Source: Vulcanimicrobiia bacterium
Lineage (GTDB): Bacteria > Eremiobacterota > Eremiobacteria > Baltobacterales > Baltobacteraceae
Assembly (NCBI GenBank): GCA_024281135.1
Contig: JAMXLG010000172.1
Span: 1-19,411, forward strand
DNA length: 19,411 nt
Reading direction: 5' to 3'
The translations under genes and the position numbers were made by a program. How positions within the stretch are numbered: the stretch's first letter is position 1; every line of letters starts with the position of its first letter. Shown one piece after another: positions 8,563 to 15,376 of the stretch. A model generated the notes under the pieces. It was not told the DNA's origin and searched no databases. It saw only the letters and a list, made by a program, of their open reading frames with translations.

Positions 8563-9072
8563 CAGTGCTTGTTTGAGTTTCGTTTCGGCAAACCGGTCGA
8601 TGGCATCCAAAATGATCGGCCCTGCCTGCTCCGCGCCGTGCTCACGTAACCATTCCAATGCAGCGTTCACGCCGGAGGGAACGGCACGATCCGCCGCGAT
8701 GTCATCGACCAACTGATCGGCTCGCGCTTTAACGGCGTCGTCCCAATGTTGAACTTCGGCGTGCTCTGCGAGCGATCGTTTTACGCGGTTAATGTCATCG
8801 GCTCTCCACGGGTAGGCGTTGCCGCATTGCCAGCAATATGCGTGGTACGGCACCCATTTCAGCATCTCGCCGTCGCCGGGGAGCGGAGCGTTACATTGCG
8901 GACATGCGGTAATCACCGCTTCGCCGCACTTCGCGCAATGTTTGGGAGTAAGCGAAGCGTCGGTAAGCCACGCAAAAACATGGCCGTTCATGCATACCGC
9001 GGCGCATGCTCCGAAACGCGCAGCCGATAGCGCAGGCAACTCAATGGGATCGTTCGGTGTATCTTCGAACAT
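8536..9072 (-). CDS. DUF2321-like multi-zinc-ribbon protein
   Basis: A 178-residue soluble protein whose N-terminal half carries probable zinc sites: VCMNGHV (C27, H31), CAKCG (C46, C49), CPQC (C57, C60) and CWQCGNAYPW (C80, C83). The series of a CxNGH segment, two CxxC knuckles and a final CxxCGxxYPW resembles the DUF2321 family of uncharacterised bacterial proteins, as I remember it. The C-terminal half (after residue 90) is helical and charged. The biochemical role is unknown; a redox, nucleic-acid or protein-binding scaffold is possible. The ATG shares the CATG tetramer with the start of the divergent gene at 9071. A TTG at codon 12 or the internal Met28 could instead be the true start. 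It sits antisense between two + strand transcription units. Confidence 0.85.
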   Translation of the reverse strand: MFEDTPNDPIELPALSAARFGACAAVCMNGHVFAWLTDASLTPKHCAKCGEAVITACPQCNAPLPGDGEMLKWVPYHAYCWQCGNAYPWRADDINRVKRSLAEHAEVQHWDDAVKARADQLVDDIAADRAVPSGVNAALEWLREHGAEQAGPIILDAIDRFAETKLKQALRSDYPGAF

Positions 9073-9547
9073 GGACAGTTATTCTACCCAAGTGATCGGG
9101 CTGCTCTCGGCGCAGCGGTGGCTCGCTCTGGCAATCGTCGATGATGATGGTCTCCCTACGATCAGCTATATTCCCTACGCAATTGCCGGAAACGCGTTCG
9201 GCATCGTCGTTAGCCGATTATCGGCGCACACCGCTCCGCTGCTCGCGCGCCGGCCGGCATCGGTGCTTTTCGTCGATACCGAAACCCAGACGACCGACGC
9301 CTACACGCGAGCCCGGCTAGCAATTAGAGTGTCGGTTTCACCGCAGGATGCTGACACTGCAGCCGCCGACACGATTTGGTCTGCGCTCGAGCAGCGTCAA
9401 GGCGAGACAGCGCGAACGTTGCGAGCGTTACCCGATTTCAGCGCGATCTCGCTCGAGCCGATCGACGGCCGCCTCGTTCTCGGATTCGCGTCGGCACGCG
9501 ACCTCAGCGCTTCCACGATCGCGAAATTCCTGGAACACGCGAGCTAA
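9071..9547 (+). CDS. Pyridoxamine 5'-phosphate oxidase-like flavin-binding-fold protein
   Basis: The 158-residue protein starts with STQVIGLLSAQRWLALAIVD, followed by GLPTISYIPYAI, then SRLSAHTAPLLARRPASVLF. This is the usual beginning of the split-barrel PNPOx-like/HugZ-like fold: a strand, a short turn, a second strand, then the L-S-x-H-x-x-N/P-L-x-x-x-P region that contacts FMN. No true pyridoxamine oxidase active-site pattern is apparent, so a general flavin- or haem-related role is all that can be said. The ATG at 9071 shares bases with the ATG of the divergent gene at 9072. No ribosome site is visible, and a GTG at 9092 is an alternative start. It ends 26 bases before the next gene. Confidence 0.72.
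   Translation: MDSYSTQVIGLLSAQRWLALAIVDDDGLPTISYIPYAIAGNAFGIVVSRLSAHTAPLLARRPASVLFVDTETQTTDAYTRARLAIRVSVSPQDADTAAADTIWSALEQRQGETARTLRALPDFSAISLEPIDGRLVLGFASARDLSASTIAKFLEHAS
9081..9086 (-). promoter_or_regulatory. Candidate -10 element for the zinc-ribbon gene
   Basis: On the - strand TAGAAT lies 8 bases upstream of the ATG at 9072, inside the coding region of the divergent gene. No -35 element is evident. If used, transcription would start at or near the ATG itself, giving a leaderless or nearly leaderless message. Confidence 0.3.
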
Positions 9548-9561
9548 CCGCTACTAGAAGG

Positions 9562-9567
9562 TATAAT
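9562..9567 (+). promoter_or_regulatory. Perfect TATAAT -10 element 6 bases before the ATG (leaderless promoter candidate)
   Basis: TATAAT ends 6 bases before the ATG at 9574. With a normal -10 to start-site distance, transcription would begin at the A of the ATG. There is no good -35 hexamer at 17 bases and no Shine-Dalgarno sequence. The same geometry recurs at 18553-18558. Confidence 0.6.
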
Positions 9568-9573
9568 GGGACT

Positions 9574-10152
9574 ATGGGACGGCGTTTGCCGGACCGCTTG
9601 GGTCCCAACGTAGCAAGGAGACCGTGGACGCGCGCCGAGCGTCGCGTCGTGCTGCGCGGTTTTTTGGGTCGCTTCACGATTGCCGTCGAGCCGTTGGTCG
9701 TAGCAATATTCTTCGCGCTCTTGCCGATCGGCATGATGCTGCGAAAACAGGAAGCGGCGTTGCTGCTCGCTCCGATATTCGGAGTTGCGTCAATCGCTTT
9801 TCTCATCTATGCCATCATACTGATCGCGCCCTCGGCGCGCGCGCTCTTCGAAACGTTCAGACCAATCTACACCGTCGACGGCTACATCCGTTACCGTATC
9901 TCCAAAGATGGAGAACCCGTATACTACGTGGCTGCGCTCGATTCCGAACACATGATTCTCGGTGAATGGCCTCTCGTCGAGTGGCCGCAATCCATACGAG
10001 AGCGTCAACTGTGGCCGGTCGTCGTGGAGTTCAGTCCCTATGGCGGCATTCACAAAATCGACGGTCAACCAACGGGCGTGCTTCCCGCCGAAATTTCGCC
10101 GTTCGGCGTCGGCATCGCAAACGACGATTGGCGTCATAAAAAAATGGGATGA
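9574..10152 (+). CDS. Two-helix membrane protein of unknown function
   Basis: The 192-residue protein is not recognised. A basic N-terminus (about residues 1-35) precedes two hydrophobic segments (roughly 36-55 and 62-85). A soluble C-terminal domain of about 100 residues, rich in Tyr, Trp and Pro, follows. The N-terminal positive charge suggests that both ends are cytoplasmic. The frame extends upstream into the PNPOx-like gene, but ATG 9574 is chosen because a perfect TATAAT ends 6 bases before it. The TGA is 10 bases from the stop of the converging DUF4129 gene. It appears to be a single-gene transcription unit. Confidence 0.75.
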   Translation: MGRRLPDRLGPNVARRPWTRAERRVVLRGFLGRFTIAVEPLVVAIFFALLPIGMMLRKQEAALLLAPIFGVASIAFLIYAIILIAPSARALFETFRPIYTVDGYIRYRISKDGEPVYYVAALDSEHMILGEWPLVEWPQSIRERQLWPVVVEFSPYGGIHKIDGQPTGVLPAEISPFGVGIANDDWRHKKMG

Positions 10153-10162
10153 ATGCCCTCTC
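10138..10162 (-). terminator. Weak candidate terminator after the long minus-strand operon
   Basis: Just past the last gene of the operon the - strand reads a short GGG/CCC stem with a seven-base loop, followed by one A and seven Ts (complement of the A run at 10138-10144). The stem is only three pairs, so termination strength is doubtful. A second 4-bp GCCC/GGGC stem (10167-10181) lies inside the gene end. Confidence 0.3.
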
Positions 10163-10516
10163 TTAGCCCGGAATCAGGGCGCGACCGCAAAGATCGCAAT
10201 AGGTGTAACGAGGCTTCGATGAACGCTCCGTCACCGGTGTGCCGGCTTCTTCGCGCGCACGCTCGGGTTTCATCATCTCGGTTTCGGTTTCGAGCGCGGT
10301 AACGATACCGTTGGCCTCTTCGTCGCTAAGCGCTCCATCTATTCGCCCGTAAGATCTCGGGTAGTACCATCCGTCGACAAGTAGCCTAAGCCGCACTTCG
10401 CCGCGTTCTTCGGCTCGCGCGGCAACTTCTCGCGGTGTGAGCGGCGAGCGGTGATGCGGAAGCAATCCGCGCGCATCGACGGCGCGTATCGCGCGCGACC
10501 ACAGCGACTCGTTCAT
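10163..10516 (-). CDS. Soluble DUF4129-like C-terminal module with a CxxC tail
   Basis: The 117-residue protein contains AVDARGLLPHHRSPLTPREV (about residues 12-31) and RLLVDGWYYPRSYG (about 44-57). This is the usual core of DUF4129, which normally follows a transmembrane helix in a single protein. Here the ATG overlaps the stop of the membrane gene upstream (ATGA at 10513-10516), so the module appears separate but translationally coupled. The last 15 residues include CDLCG, half of a zinc ribbon. DUF4129 proteins commonly accompany MoxR and DUF58 genes, as here, but their role is not established. It is the last gene of the eleven-gene run. Confidence 0.7.
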   Translation of the reverse strand: MNESLWSRAIRAVDARGLLPHHRSPLTPREVAARAEERGEVRLRLLVDGWYYPRSYGRIDGALSDEEANGIVTALETETEMMKPERAREEAGTPVTERSSKPRYTYCDLCGRALIPG

Positions 10517-10842
10517 CGCCGCCACATCCGCACAATCACGACCAAGCCCAAAACCGCGACGGCGTCGACGGCAAGCGCCCACGGAGTAAGTGTCGTCCAC
10601 AACGTTCTGCGAGTGGCCCGCACGGGAACCGGATTCGCAACGTTCGGCGTCGTCGATAGTATTGTAGTTCCGGGCGCAACCGTTGCTTTGGCAGCGGCTT
10701 GCTGCGCACGCGCGATCGAACGCGGCACCGTTACCGACGCGTATGCCAACAACAACGATGCAACAAGCGCCGCCAGTGCGAGCGCAGTAAGCGACACTCG
10801 CAGACGGAGCTGCGGACTAAGCAAGCCAGCAGATGACGGCAT
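10513..10842 (-). CDS. Small membrane protein with two helices, likely membrane half of a split DUF4129 protein
   Basis: The 109-residue protein has an N-terminal hydrophobic segment (about residues 14-36), then an extracytoplasmic Thr/Val/Pro-rich stretch, and a second helix near the C-terminus (about 84-105) ending in VRMWRR. Signal-type helix, periplasmic stretch, helix and cytoplasmic end is how full-length DUF4129 proteins usually begin. The next gene supplies the cytoplasmic domain. The start is the ATG at 10842, 26 bases before the end of the preceding gene. No ribosome site is visible, so coupling is likely. The frame is open up to 10971, but that part overlaps the preceding gene and has no family-like features. 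Confidence 0.65.
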   Translation of the reverse strand: MPSSAGLLSPQLRLRVSLTALALAALVASLLLAYASVTVPRSIARAQQAAAKATVAPGTTILSTTPNVANPVPVRATRRTLWTTLTPWALAVDAVAVLGLVVIVRMWRR

Positions 10843-11509
10843 GATCGTGCGAACGGTCGAGCAACGGTACGATGCTCTGTGGAAGCGATAAGACGCCTTC
10901 AGGACGCGCCAATAACTCGGCTCGATGCATGCGTCCGGCGATGACGCACACGCCGAGGTACGCGAGCCCAATCAACCCAACCTCGAACGGTAAATGCAGC
11001 GCGATCACGCGCGTATTGAACGTCGCAGCGTAAGCGCTCACGAGCAGCAGCGCCGCAAACGCCGCCCACGTCACGACCTGCGGTCGAGCGCGCCATTCGC
11101 GCGCGACGATCACGCTCCCAACGAGACTCGTTCCCGCTGCGAGCATGCCGACGAGCGGAGCGATCGAGAGCGGATGCGCGTGGATGGCGAACAAAATGCC
11201 GATCGCAACGGCAGTCAGCGTCGCTCGAAGGCTACCACGCATGCGGAAGAGCGCGATGGCAATGACAACGGAGACAACGAGCAGTGCTATATCGAGGGCT
11301 GCCCACAGCGCCGGAAGCGCGATGAGAAAGTACGCCACGATCGCAACGAGCGCCGTCACGGCACGCAGCAGCCAATCGGCATGAAGAACGTTGAGCCGCA
11401 CTTCGACTTGCGCGTCCTCTCCGTACCTAGGAATCTCAGCCTGCGTACGGAGCAGGTGCGGTTCTTTGTAATAGAACGCCGGATCGACACGGCGCAGCCA
11501 ATCGATCAC
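10817..11509 (-). CDS. Polytopic membrane protein of the MoxR-DUF58 module, function unknown
   Basis: A 230-residue protein not recognised by sequence. A soluble N-terminus (MIDWLRRVDPAFYYKEPHLL, up to about residue 45) is followed by about six hydrophobic segments to about residue 190, and a hydrophilic tail ending in DRSHDHAVICWLA. Its ATG overlaps the DUF58 stop by 4 bases. In many bacteria the gene after MoxR and DUF58 encodes a transglutaminase-domain membrane protein. No Cys-His-Asp transglutaminase region is present here, so this is not that enzyme. Confidence 0.7.
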   Translation of the reverse strand: MIDWLRRVDPAFYYKEPHLLRTQAEIPRYGEDAQVEVRLNVLHADWLLRAVTALVAIVAYFLIALPALWAALDIALLVVSVVIAIALFRMRGSLRATLTAVAIGILFAIHAHPLSIAPLVGMLAAGTSLVGSVIVAREWRARPQVVTWAAFAALLLVSAYAATFNTRVIALHLPFEVGLIGLAYLGVCVIAGRMHRAELLARPEGVLSLPQSIVPLLDRSHDHAVICWLA

Positions 11510-12669
11510 TGCAAGACTACCTCACGAGTAAATACCGGCACGTGGTCCGGCGTTAACGTCACGATCGGGAGACGTTGTTGCTCGACCTGCTCGCGTTGGC
11601 GCAAGCTGACGAAGACGACGGCGGTTCCGTGCCGCCGAACTTCATCGACGAGGATCCGCGAAATCGTTGGTCGGTCGCCGTTTAGGTCGATCGCCGCGAG
11701 TTGCGTCTGCAGGCGATCGAGATCCATATCGCGCGAACGCATGCGCAACGTCAAAATGTCGCGCATTCCACGCTGGGCGATGAACCGTACGTTGAGCCGA
11801 AGCGCGGCGAACGTCCGGGACAACGCATAGACGAAGCAAATCGCTTTTTCTAAGCGATAGCGATGCAACTCGTCATCGCCGTCACGCGGCGGTGCCGTGT
11901 CCAATATGAGGCTGAGATCGTCGGCGCTCGGATCTTGAAATTCGCGCACGTAGAAACGGCTTGGATCGGGCGTTCGAAGTGACAGGACGCGATGGATCAA
12001 CTTCGGCGAATCACCGGGGCGGTATTCGCGCACCCCGACATACTCTTCGATCGCGGTCGGGAGCTTTTCGAACCGGCCGGCTGACGCGTGCCGGCCGGCA
12101 AGCAACGAATCAACGAACGGCTGCAGCTGATAGATCGCCGGCAACACCGTGACCGCATGCATGGTATCGAAGACTGCGGTCACACGCACCGCGCTGCCGG
12201 GAAGCGCAACAGCGGCGCGGAACGGCCCGATCAACAGCATGCCGCGCCGGTTTGTCGTGACATCCCATTGCGATGCTCCCGCCAAGCGTCGAGAAAGGAT
12301 CGGGATCTCCGCCCATGGCCCGGCCTCGAGCACCGAGCCGGCGACCGAAAAACGCGCGTTCGTCAAGACGCCGATCGCGGGAAACGAGCGCCGCGCAAGA
12401 CCGAGCGAGACGCGCAGCCGGAAACTGCTCAGCGCTCGCGTTCGCGTCGGAACATCCACGCGCCGGATTCGAATTCCGCTCACAGCACTGAGTGTGGCGA
12501 TGGTCGTCAAGCCGATCCAGAGAAGCGGAAAGGCGACGGCGAAGACGACAAAGGCTCCGATCGCCATATGAAACACCCCTGAAATCACCGCAACAACCAA
12601 CGATACGGCGAACATCGCGATACCGATCGGCGGTGCGATCGCGAACTCGAAGTGCGCCGGCCGCTTCAT
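11506..12669 (-). CDS. DUF58 / von Willebrand A-like protein
   Basis: The 387-residue protein has two hydrophobic segments near the N-terminus (about 12-30 and 38-58) and a soluble region with the DUF58 signature VGVREYRPGDSPKLIHRVLS (211-230). FYVREFQDP and the acidic strand LSLILDT (252-258), typical of a vWA-like fold, follow. A complete DxSxS metal site is not visible. DUF58 proteins pair with MoxR ATPases and are thought to present substrates or act at the membrane. Here the gene overlaps MoxR upstream (12666-12669) and the membrane gene downstream, each by 4 bases, implying coupled synthesis. Confidence 0.9.
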   Translation of the reverse strand: MKRPAHFEFAIAPPIGIAMFAVSLVVAVISGVFHMAIGAFVVFAVAFPLLWIGLTTIATLSAVSGIRIRRVDVPTRTRALSSFRLRVSLGLARRSFPAIGVLTNARFSVAGSVLEAGPWAEIPILSRRLAGASQWDVTTNRRGMLLIGPFRAAVALPGSAVRVTAVFDTMHAVTVLPAIYQLQPFVDSLLAGRHASAGRFEKLPTAIEEYVGVREYRPGDSPKLIHRVLSLRTPDPSRFYVREFQDPSADDLSLILDTAPPRDGDDELHRYRLEKAICFVYALSRTFAALRLNVRFIAQRGMRDILTLRMRSRDMDLDRLQTQLAAIDLNGDRPTISRILVDEVRRHGTAVVFVSLRQREQVEQQRLPIVTLTPDHVPVFTREVVLQ

Positions 12670-13631
12670 GTCCGCGCTTCTTGCGCCGGAAACGGAACGG
12701 TATCAACGAGACGACGTACGACTTGCGTCTTCCATTCGGTCATACTCATCAACGATTCCGGCATGACTTTCGGAATGAGCCGGTGCGGCAGGGCATGAAC
12801 GAAGAGGCTCTTGACGTCGTCGGGGGTCACGTACACGCGCCCTTGAACGAGCGCGTATGCGCGAGCAAGTTGCATTAGCTGAACCGCCGCGCGTGGACTC
12901 GCACCGAGCACGAGTTCGTCCGATATTCTCGTTTGCCGTACCGTTGCAATGATATAGCGCAGCAGACGGTCGTCAATGACGACGTTTGTAACGAGCGACA
13001 TCAGCTCGCGCACACGATCGATTGTAAGAACTGCCGGAACGCTGCTCAGCGGATCTTCCGACATGCGGTCGCGAAGAATTTCAACCTCTTCTTCTTCGCC
13101 CGGATATCCCGGCGAGAGCAACAACTGGAAACGATCGAGCTGCGCCTCCGGCAGATCGTTTACACCCGAGTGTTCGATCGGGTTTTGCGTCGCGATCACG
13201 ATAAACGGATTCGGAAGCGGATGCGTACGCCCGTCCACGGTGACCTGCCCCTCTCCCATCGCTTCCAAGAGCGCGCTCTGCGTTCGCGGCATCGCGCGAT
13301 TGAGTTCGTCTGCAAGCACAATGTTCGCGAACACCGGTCCCGGAACGAACACATCCTTCCGCGGATCGACGTAACCGGTGATGTCGACCGGAAGCAGATC
13401 GGGCGTGCATTGAATGCGCCTGAACTCGCAAGAGATCGAGCGCGCAAGAGTCCGTGCGAGCATCGTCTTTCCGACCCCCGGACGATCTTCGAGCAACACG
13501 TGGCCCCGCGAGAGCAGCGCCGCGACGACGAGGCGCACGACCTCGTGCTTGCCGATGATCACGCGTTCGATATTGGCAATCAGCCGCTCGACGTCGTCGC
13601 GCGCCCCGTCGAGTGCAAGCGTGCTGTTCAT
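12666..13631 (-). CDS. MoxR-family AAA+ ATPase
   Basis: MoxR ATPases are chaperone-like AAA+ proteins that work with vWA/DUF58 partners, in studied cases in maturation of metal-containing enzymes. The 321-residue length is typical. Visible motifs are Walker A DRPGVGKT (49-56), the MoxR core TPDLLPVDITG (76-86), Walker B IVLADELNRA (104-113, D108/E109), QSALLEAMGEGQV (118-130), sensor-1 region VIATQNP (145-151), and LPEAQLDRF (160-168). The C-terminal lid contains LGASPRAAVQLM. It overlaps both neighbours by 4 bases. All catalytic motifs look intact. Its target is unknown; its place downstream of caa3 oxidase genes suggests oxidase maturation. Confidence 0.95.
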   Translation of the reverse strand: MNSTLALDGARDDVERLIANIERVIIGKHEVVRLVVAALLSRGHVLLEDRPGVGKTMLARTLARSISCEFRRIQCTPDLLPVDITGYVDPRKDVFVPGPVFANIVLADELNRAMPRTQSALLEAMGEGQVTVDGRTHPLPNPFIVIATQNPIEHSGVNDLPEAQLDRFQLLLSPGYPGEEEEVEILRDRMSEDPLSSVPAVLTIDRVRELMSLVTNVVIDDRLLRYIIATVRQTRISDELVLGASPRAAVQLMQLARAYALVQGRVYVTPDDVKSLFVHALPHRLIPKVMPESLMSMTEWKTQVVRRLVDTVPFPAQEART

Positions 13632-14293
13632 GTGGTGCGTCCGGGTTCGCGTCGCGACGCAAGCGCAATCGGCAAGCTATTGAGAGCAAATGGGATGAGC
13701 CATCTCGACGCAAGCGCAACGATTGCCGCGATCAGCAGAATCGCGGCTGCGGTGTAGATCGCAGAAGTCGACGGAAGATCGACGACGAGCCGCTCACCAA
13801 CGCCGCCAAAGAGCCCCGCGAGTCCGCGCCCGGGAAGGTCCGGACGCTGAAACAGATAGAGCGCAAGCACGACGCCGAGCCATCGGGCACCACTGCCGAT
13901 GAGCCGGGCCGGTTCGACGCGCCAAGAGAATTGAGGTAAAAGGCGCCCGGCAACGGCGCGCAGCAAAAAGTTCAATTCGGCGCCGAGGGCAAGAACCGCG
14001 AGGACGACTGATACGACGAGCGCAACGCGCAGCAACGTGAATCCGCTCTCAAACCCTGCAACCACGAACGGGAGTGCAACCAGAAACGAGAGCGCACCGA
14101 CGGATACGGCGTCCGCTAGGCTTGCAACGACTTCAGCACGCGTGTGCAATTGCACGCAATGCGAACACAGGAGCAGCGGTCCCGAGATTCTTGGCCGATG
14201 CCGCATGAACGCAAGAATCCACACAGCGACGGCAATCGCTTCGAACGCGAGGAGAAGCGTAAACGACAGGTAGCCGGGCACGACCGGCATCAT
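13628..14293 (-). CDS. Polytopic membrane protein between the cox genes and moxR, function unknown
   Basis: A 221-residue protein with about five hydrophobic segments, not recognised. An N-terminal helix (about 6-27) is followed by a short loop with CSHCVQLH (about 38-45). Two helices follow (about 63-100), then a Pro/Arg loop, a helix, a stretch GRGLAGLFGGVGERLVVDLP, and a C-terminal helix (about 178-200). CxxC followed by His in a loop could bind a metal, but this is only a pattern. The start could be either of two adjacent ATG codons. It begins 3 bases after the 75-residue gene and overlaps moxR by 4 bases, physically linking the oxidase and MoxR halves. Confidence 0.7.
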   Translation of the reverse strand: MMPVVPGYLSFTLLLAFEAIAVAVWILAFMRHRPRISGPLLLCSHCVQLHTRAEVVASLADAVSVGALSFLVALPFVVAGFESGFTLLRVALVVSVVLAVLALGAELNFLLRAVAGRLLPQFSWRVEPARLIGSGARWLGVVLALYLFQRPDLPGRGLAGLFGGVGERLVVDLPSTSAIYTAAAILLIAAIVALASRWLIPFALNSLPIALASRREPGRTT

Positions 14294-14296
14294 TGG

Positions 14297-14524
14297 CTAC
14301 GGCGAAAGGTGTGACGGCGGCAATTCAAGGTTCGTCGAACCCACCGCGGGCCACACATGCCCCCAAGGCGACGCTGCAATAACAAACGACCCTTGCATGA
14401 TCGCAAGCAGAATCGAAAACAGAACGAACAACAGCGCTCCATTTGGAATTCCGAAGCCCAGCTTGTCCCGCATGTGGACGGGTGGGATCTCGCTACTCGA
14501 AGCGGCGTGCACGTCGTGGCTCAT
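14297..14524 (-). CDS. Small single-helix membrane protein of the cox operon
   Basis: A 75-residue protein with a hydrophilic, His-containing N-terminus (MSHDVHAASSSEIPPVHMRD), one strong membrane helix (about residues 27-48) and a Pro-rich tail containing SPWGHVWP. It overlaps the upstream small gene by 4 bases (ATGA at 14521-14524). Small single-helix subunits are common in bacterial haem-copper oxidases, so an accessory subunit or assembly factor is likely, but no family is recognised. An upstream in-frame extension would overlap the neighbour and is rejected. Confidence 0.65.
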   Translation of the reverse strand: MSHDVHAASSSEIPPVHMRDKLGFGIPNGALLFVLFSILLAIMQGSFVIAASPWGHVWPAVGSTNLELPPSHLSP

Positions 14525-14724
14525 GAGTGATGTACTCCCATGATGTGCAACGAAGCTAATAGTGCAAAGACGCATCCGAGCACCATCAGCCCGAGGAGGA
14601 CTTTCGTAACGACGGCATCGAGCCCGCGCGCGTCCCAGTCATTGCGCAACTGGACGGTTGCCGTGACTCCCACGATAATCGCGCCTATCCCTGCGAGCAA
14701 TCTTTCAACCGTTGCTGCATCCAT
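14521..14724 (-). CDS. Small two-helix membrane protein, possible oxidase subunit IV-type
   Basis: A 67-residue protein with two hydrophobic segments (about 7-24 and 39-60) separated by a charged loop (RNDWDARGLD), ending HIMGVHHS. It lies 3 bases after coxC, where caa3 and aa3 operons often encode a small fourth subunit (CoxD/CtaF type). Those typically have two or three helices, so position and topology agree, but sequence similarity is not strong enough to name it. No convincing ribosome site is seen, and coupling to coxC is likely. Confidence 0.65.
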   Translation of the reverse strand: MDAATVERLLAGIGAIIVGVTATVQLRNDWDARGLDAVVTKVLLGLMVLGCVFALLASLHIMGVHHS

Positions 14725-14727
14725 AAT

Positions 14728-15372
14728 TCACCATAAATAGAAGAGCCAGAAGAGCGCGACCCAGATCACGTCGACGAAATGCCAATAAAGCGTCCCGCAC
14801 GTGAGTCCGAGGTATTTCGATCCGGTGTAGACGCCTCGATGTGCCTGAATTCCGAGAACCGCAAGGAAGCAGACGCCCACGAACACGTGAAATCCGTGCA
14901 TGCCGGTCAAGGTAAAGAACGAGGCGCCCCAAGTGCTTCCGGGCCACGTCACGCCGTCGTGCATTACGCCGGTCCACTCATGCGCCTGACCGAGCAAAAA
15001 CCCAATGCCGAGAATGATCGTCGCGATGAGCCAGAGGTAGAACTTCGTCTTATGTAAGTACTTCCAATTCTCCAAAGCGAAATGCATCGTTACTCCGGAG
15101 CCGAACAGAACCACGGAGTTGAACGCTGCATAGCTCGTGTCGAACCACGGCAGCTGATGGCCGTTGACAAATGGCGGCCATGTAGGTGCCGACGTGCGCA
15201 AGTACACATATGCGAAGATGAACGACGAGAACAATATGCAGTCGCTGAGCAGTATGAGCACGAAGCCCAGCAGCCGTATGTCCCGAGTTTCCCAGTAAAC
15301 AGGATCGACTTCGTTAAAGCGCGCGGCGACTGCCGCGTGCCTGCCGAGATGCGGCGCAGTAACTGCAGCCAT
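14728..15372 (-). CDS. coxC: Cytochrome c oxidase subunit III
   Basis: Subunit III stabilises the catalytic subunit and helps oxygen and proton access; it carries no metal. The protein has 214 residues with five main hydrophobic segments. The family pattern is clear: LSDCILFSSFIFAYVYLR (about 42-59), SFFTLTGMHGFHVFVG (about 151-166) and the C-terminal TLYWHFVDVIWVALFW (about 195-210). The 5-helix length fits bacterial CtaE-type subunits. The start is 4 bases after the coxA stop, with GGGAG inside the end of coxA serving as the ribosome site about 11 bases upstream. Confidence 0.94.
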   Translation of the reverse strand: MAAVTAPHLGRHAAVAARFNEVDPVYWETRDIRLLGFVLILLSDCILFSSFIFAYVYLRTSAPTWPPFVNGHQLPWFDTSYAAFNSVVLFGSGVTMHFALENWKYLHKTKFYLWLIATIILGIGFLLGQAHEWTGVMHDGVTWPGSTWGASFFTLTGMHGFHVFVGVCFLAVLGIQAHRGVYTGSKYLGLTCGTLYWHFVDVIWVALFWLFYLW

Positions 15373-15376
15373 ACCG

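Noticed and set aside
8819..9070. Upstream extension of the PNPOx-like gene
   Set aside because: These codons lie antisense to the conserved zinc-ribbon protein, and the recognisable PNPOx-like fold begins only after 9071.
10817..11509. Possible transglutaminase (TgpA-like) partner of MoxR-DUF58
   Set aside because: The protein is too short and lacks a Cys-His-Asp transglutaminase core, so that common partner is not present here.
10994..11830. 278-codon + strand frame, extremely Arg-rich
   Set aside because: It is antisense to the DUF58 gene and the adjacent membrane gene, and its composition is typical of a shadow frame.
12933..13757. 274-codon + strand frame opposite moxR
   Set aside because: MoxR on the other strand has all Walker and sensor motifs, and this frame has none of its own.
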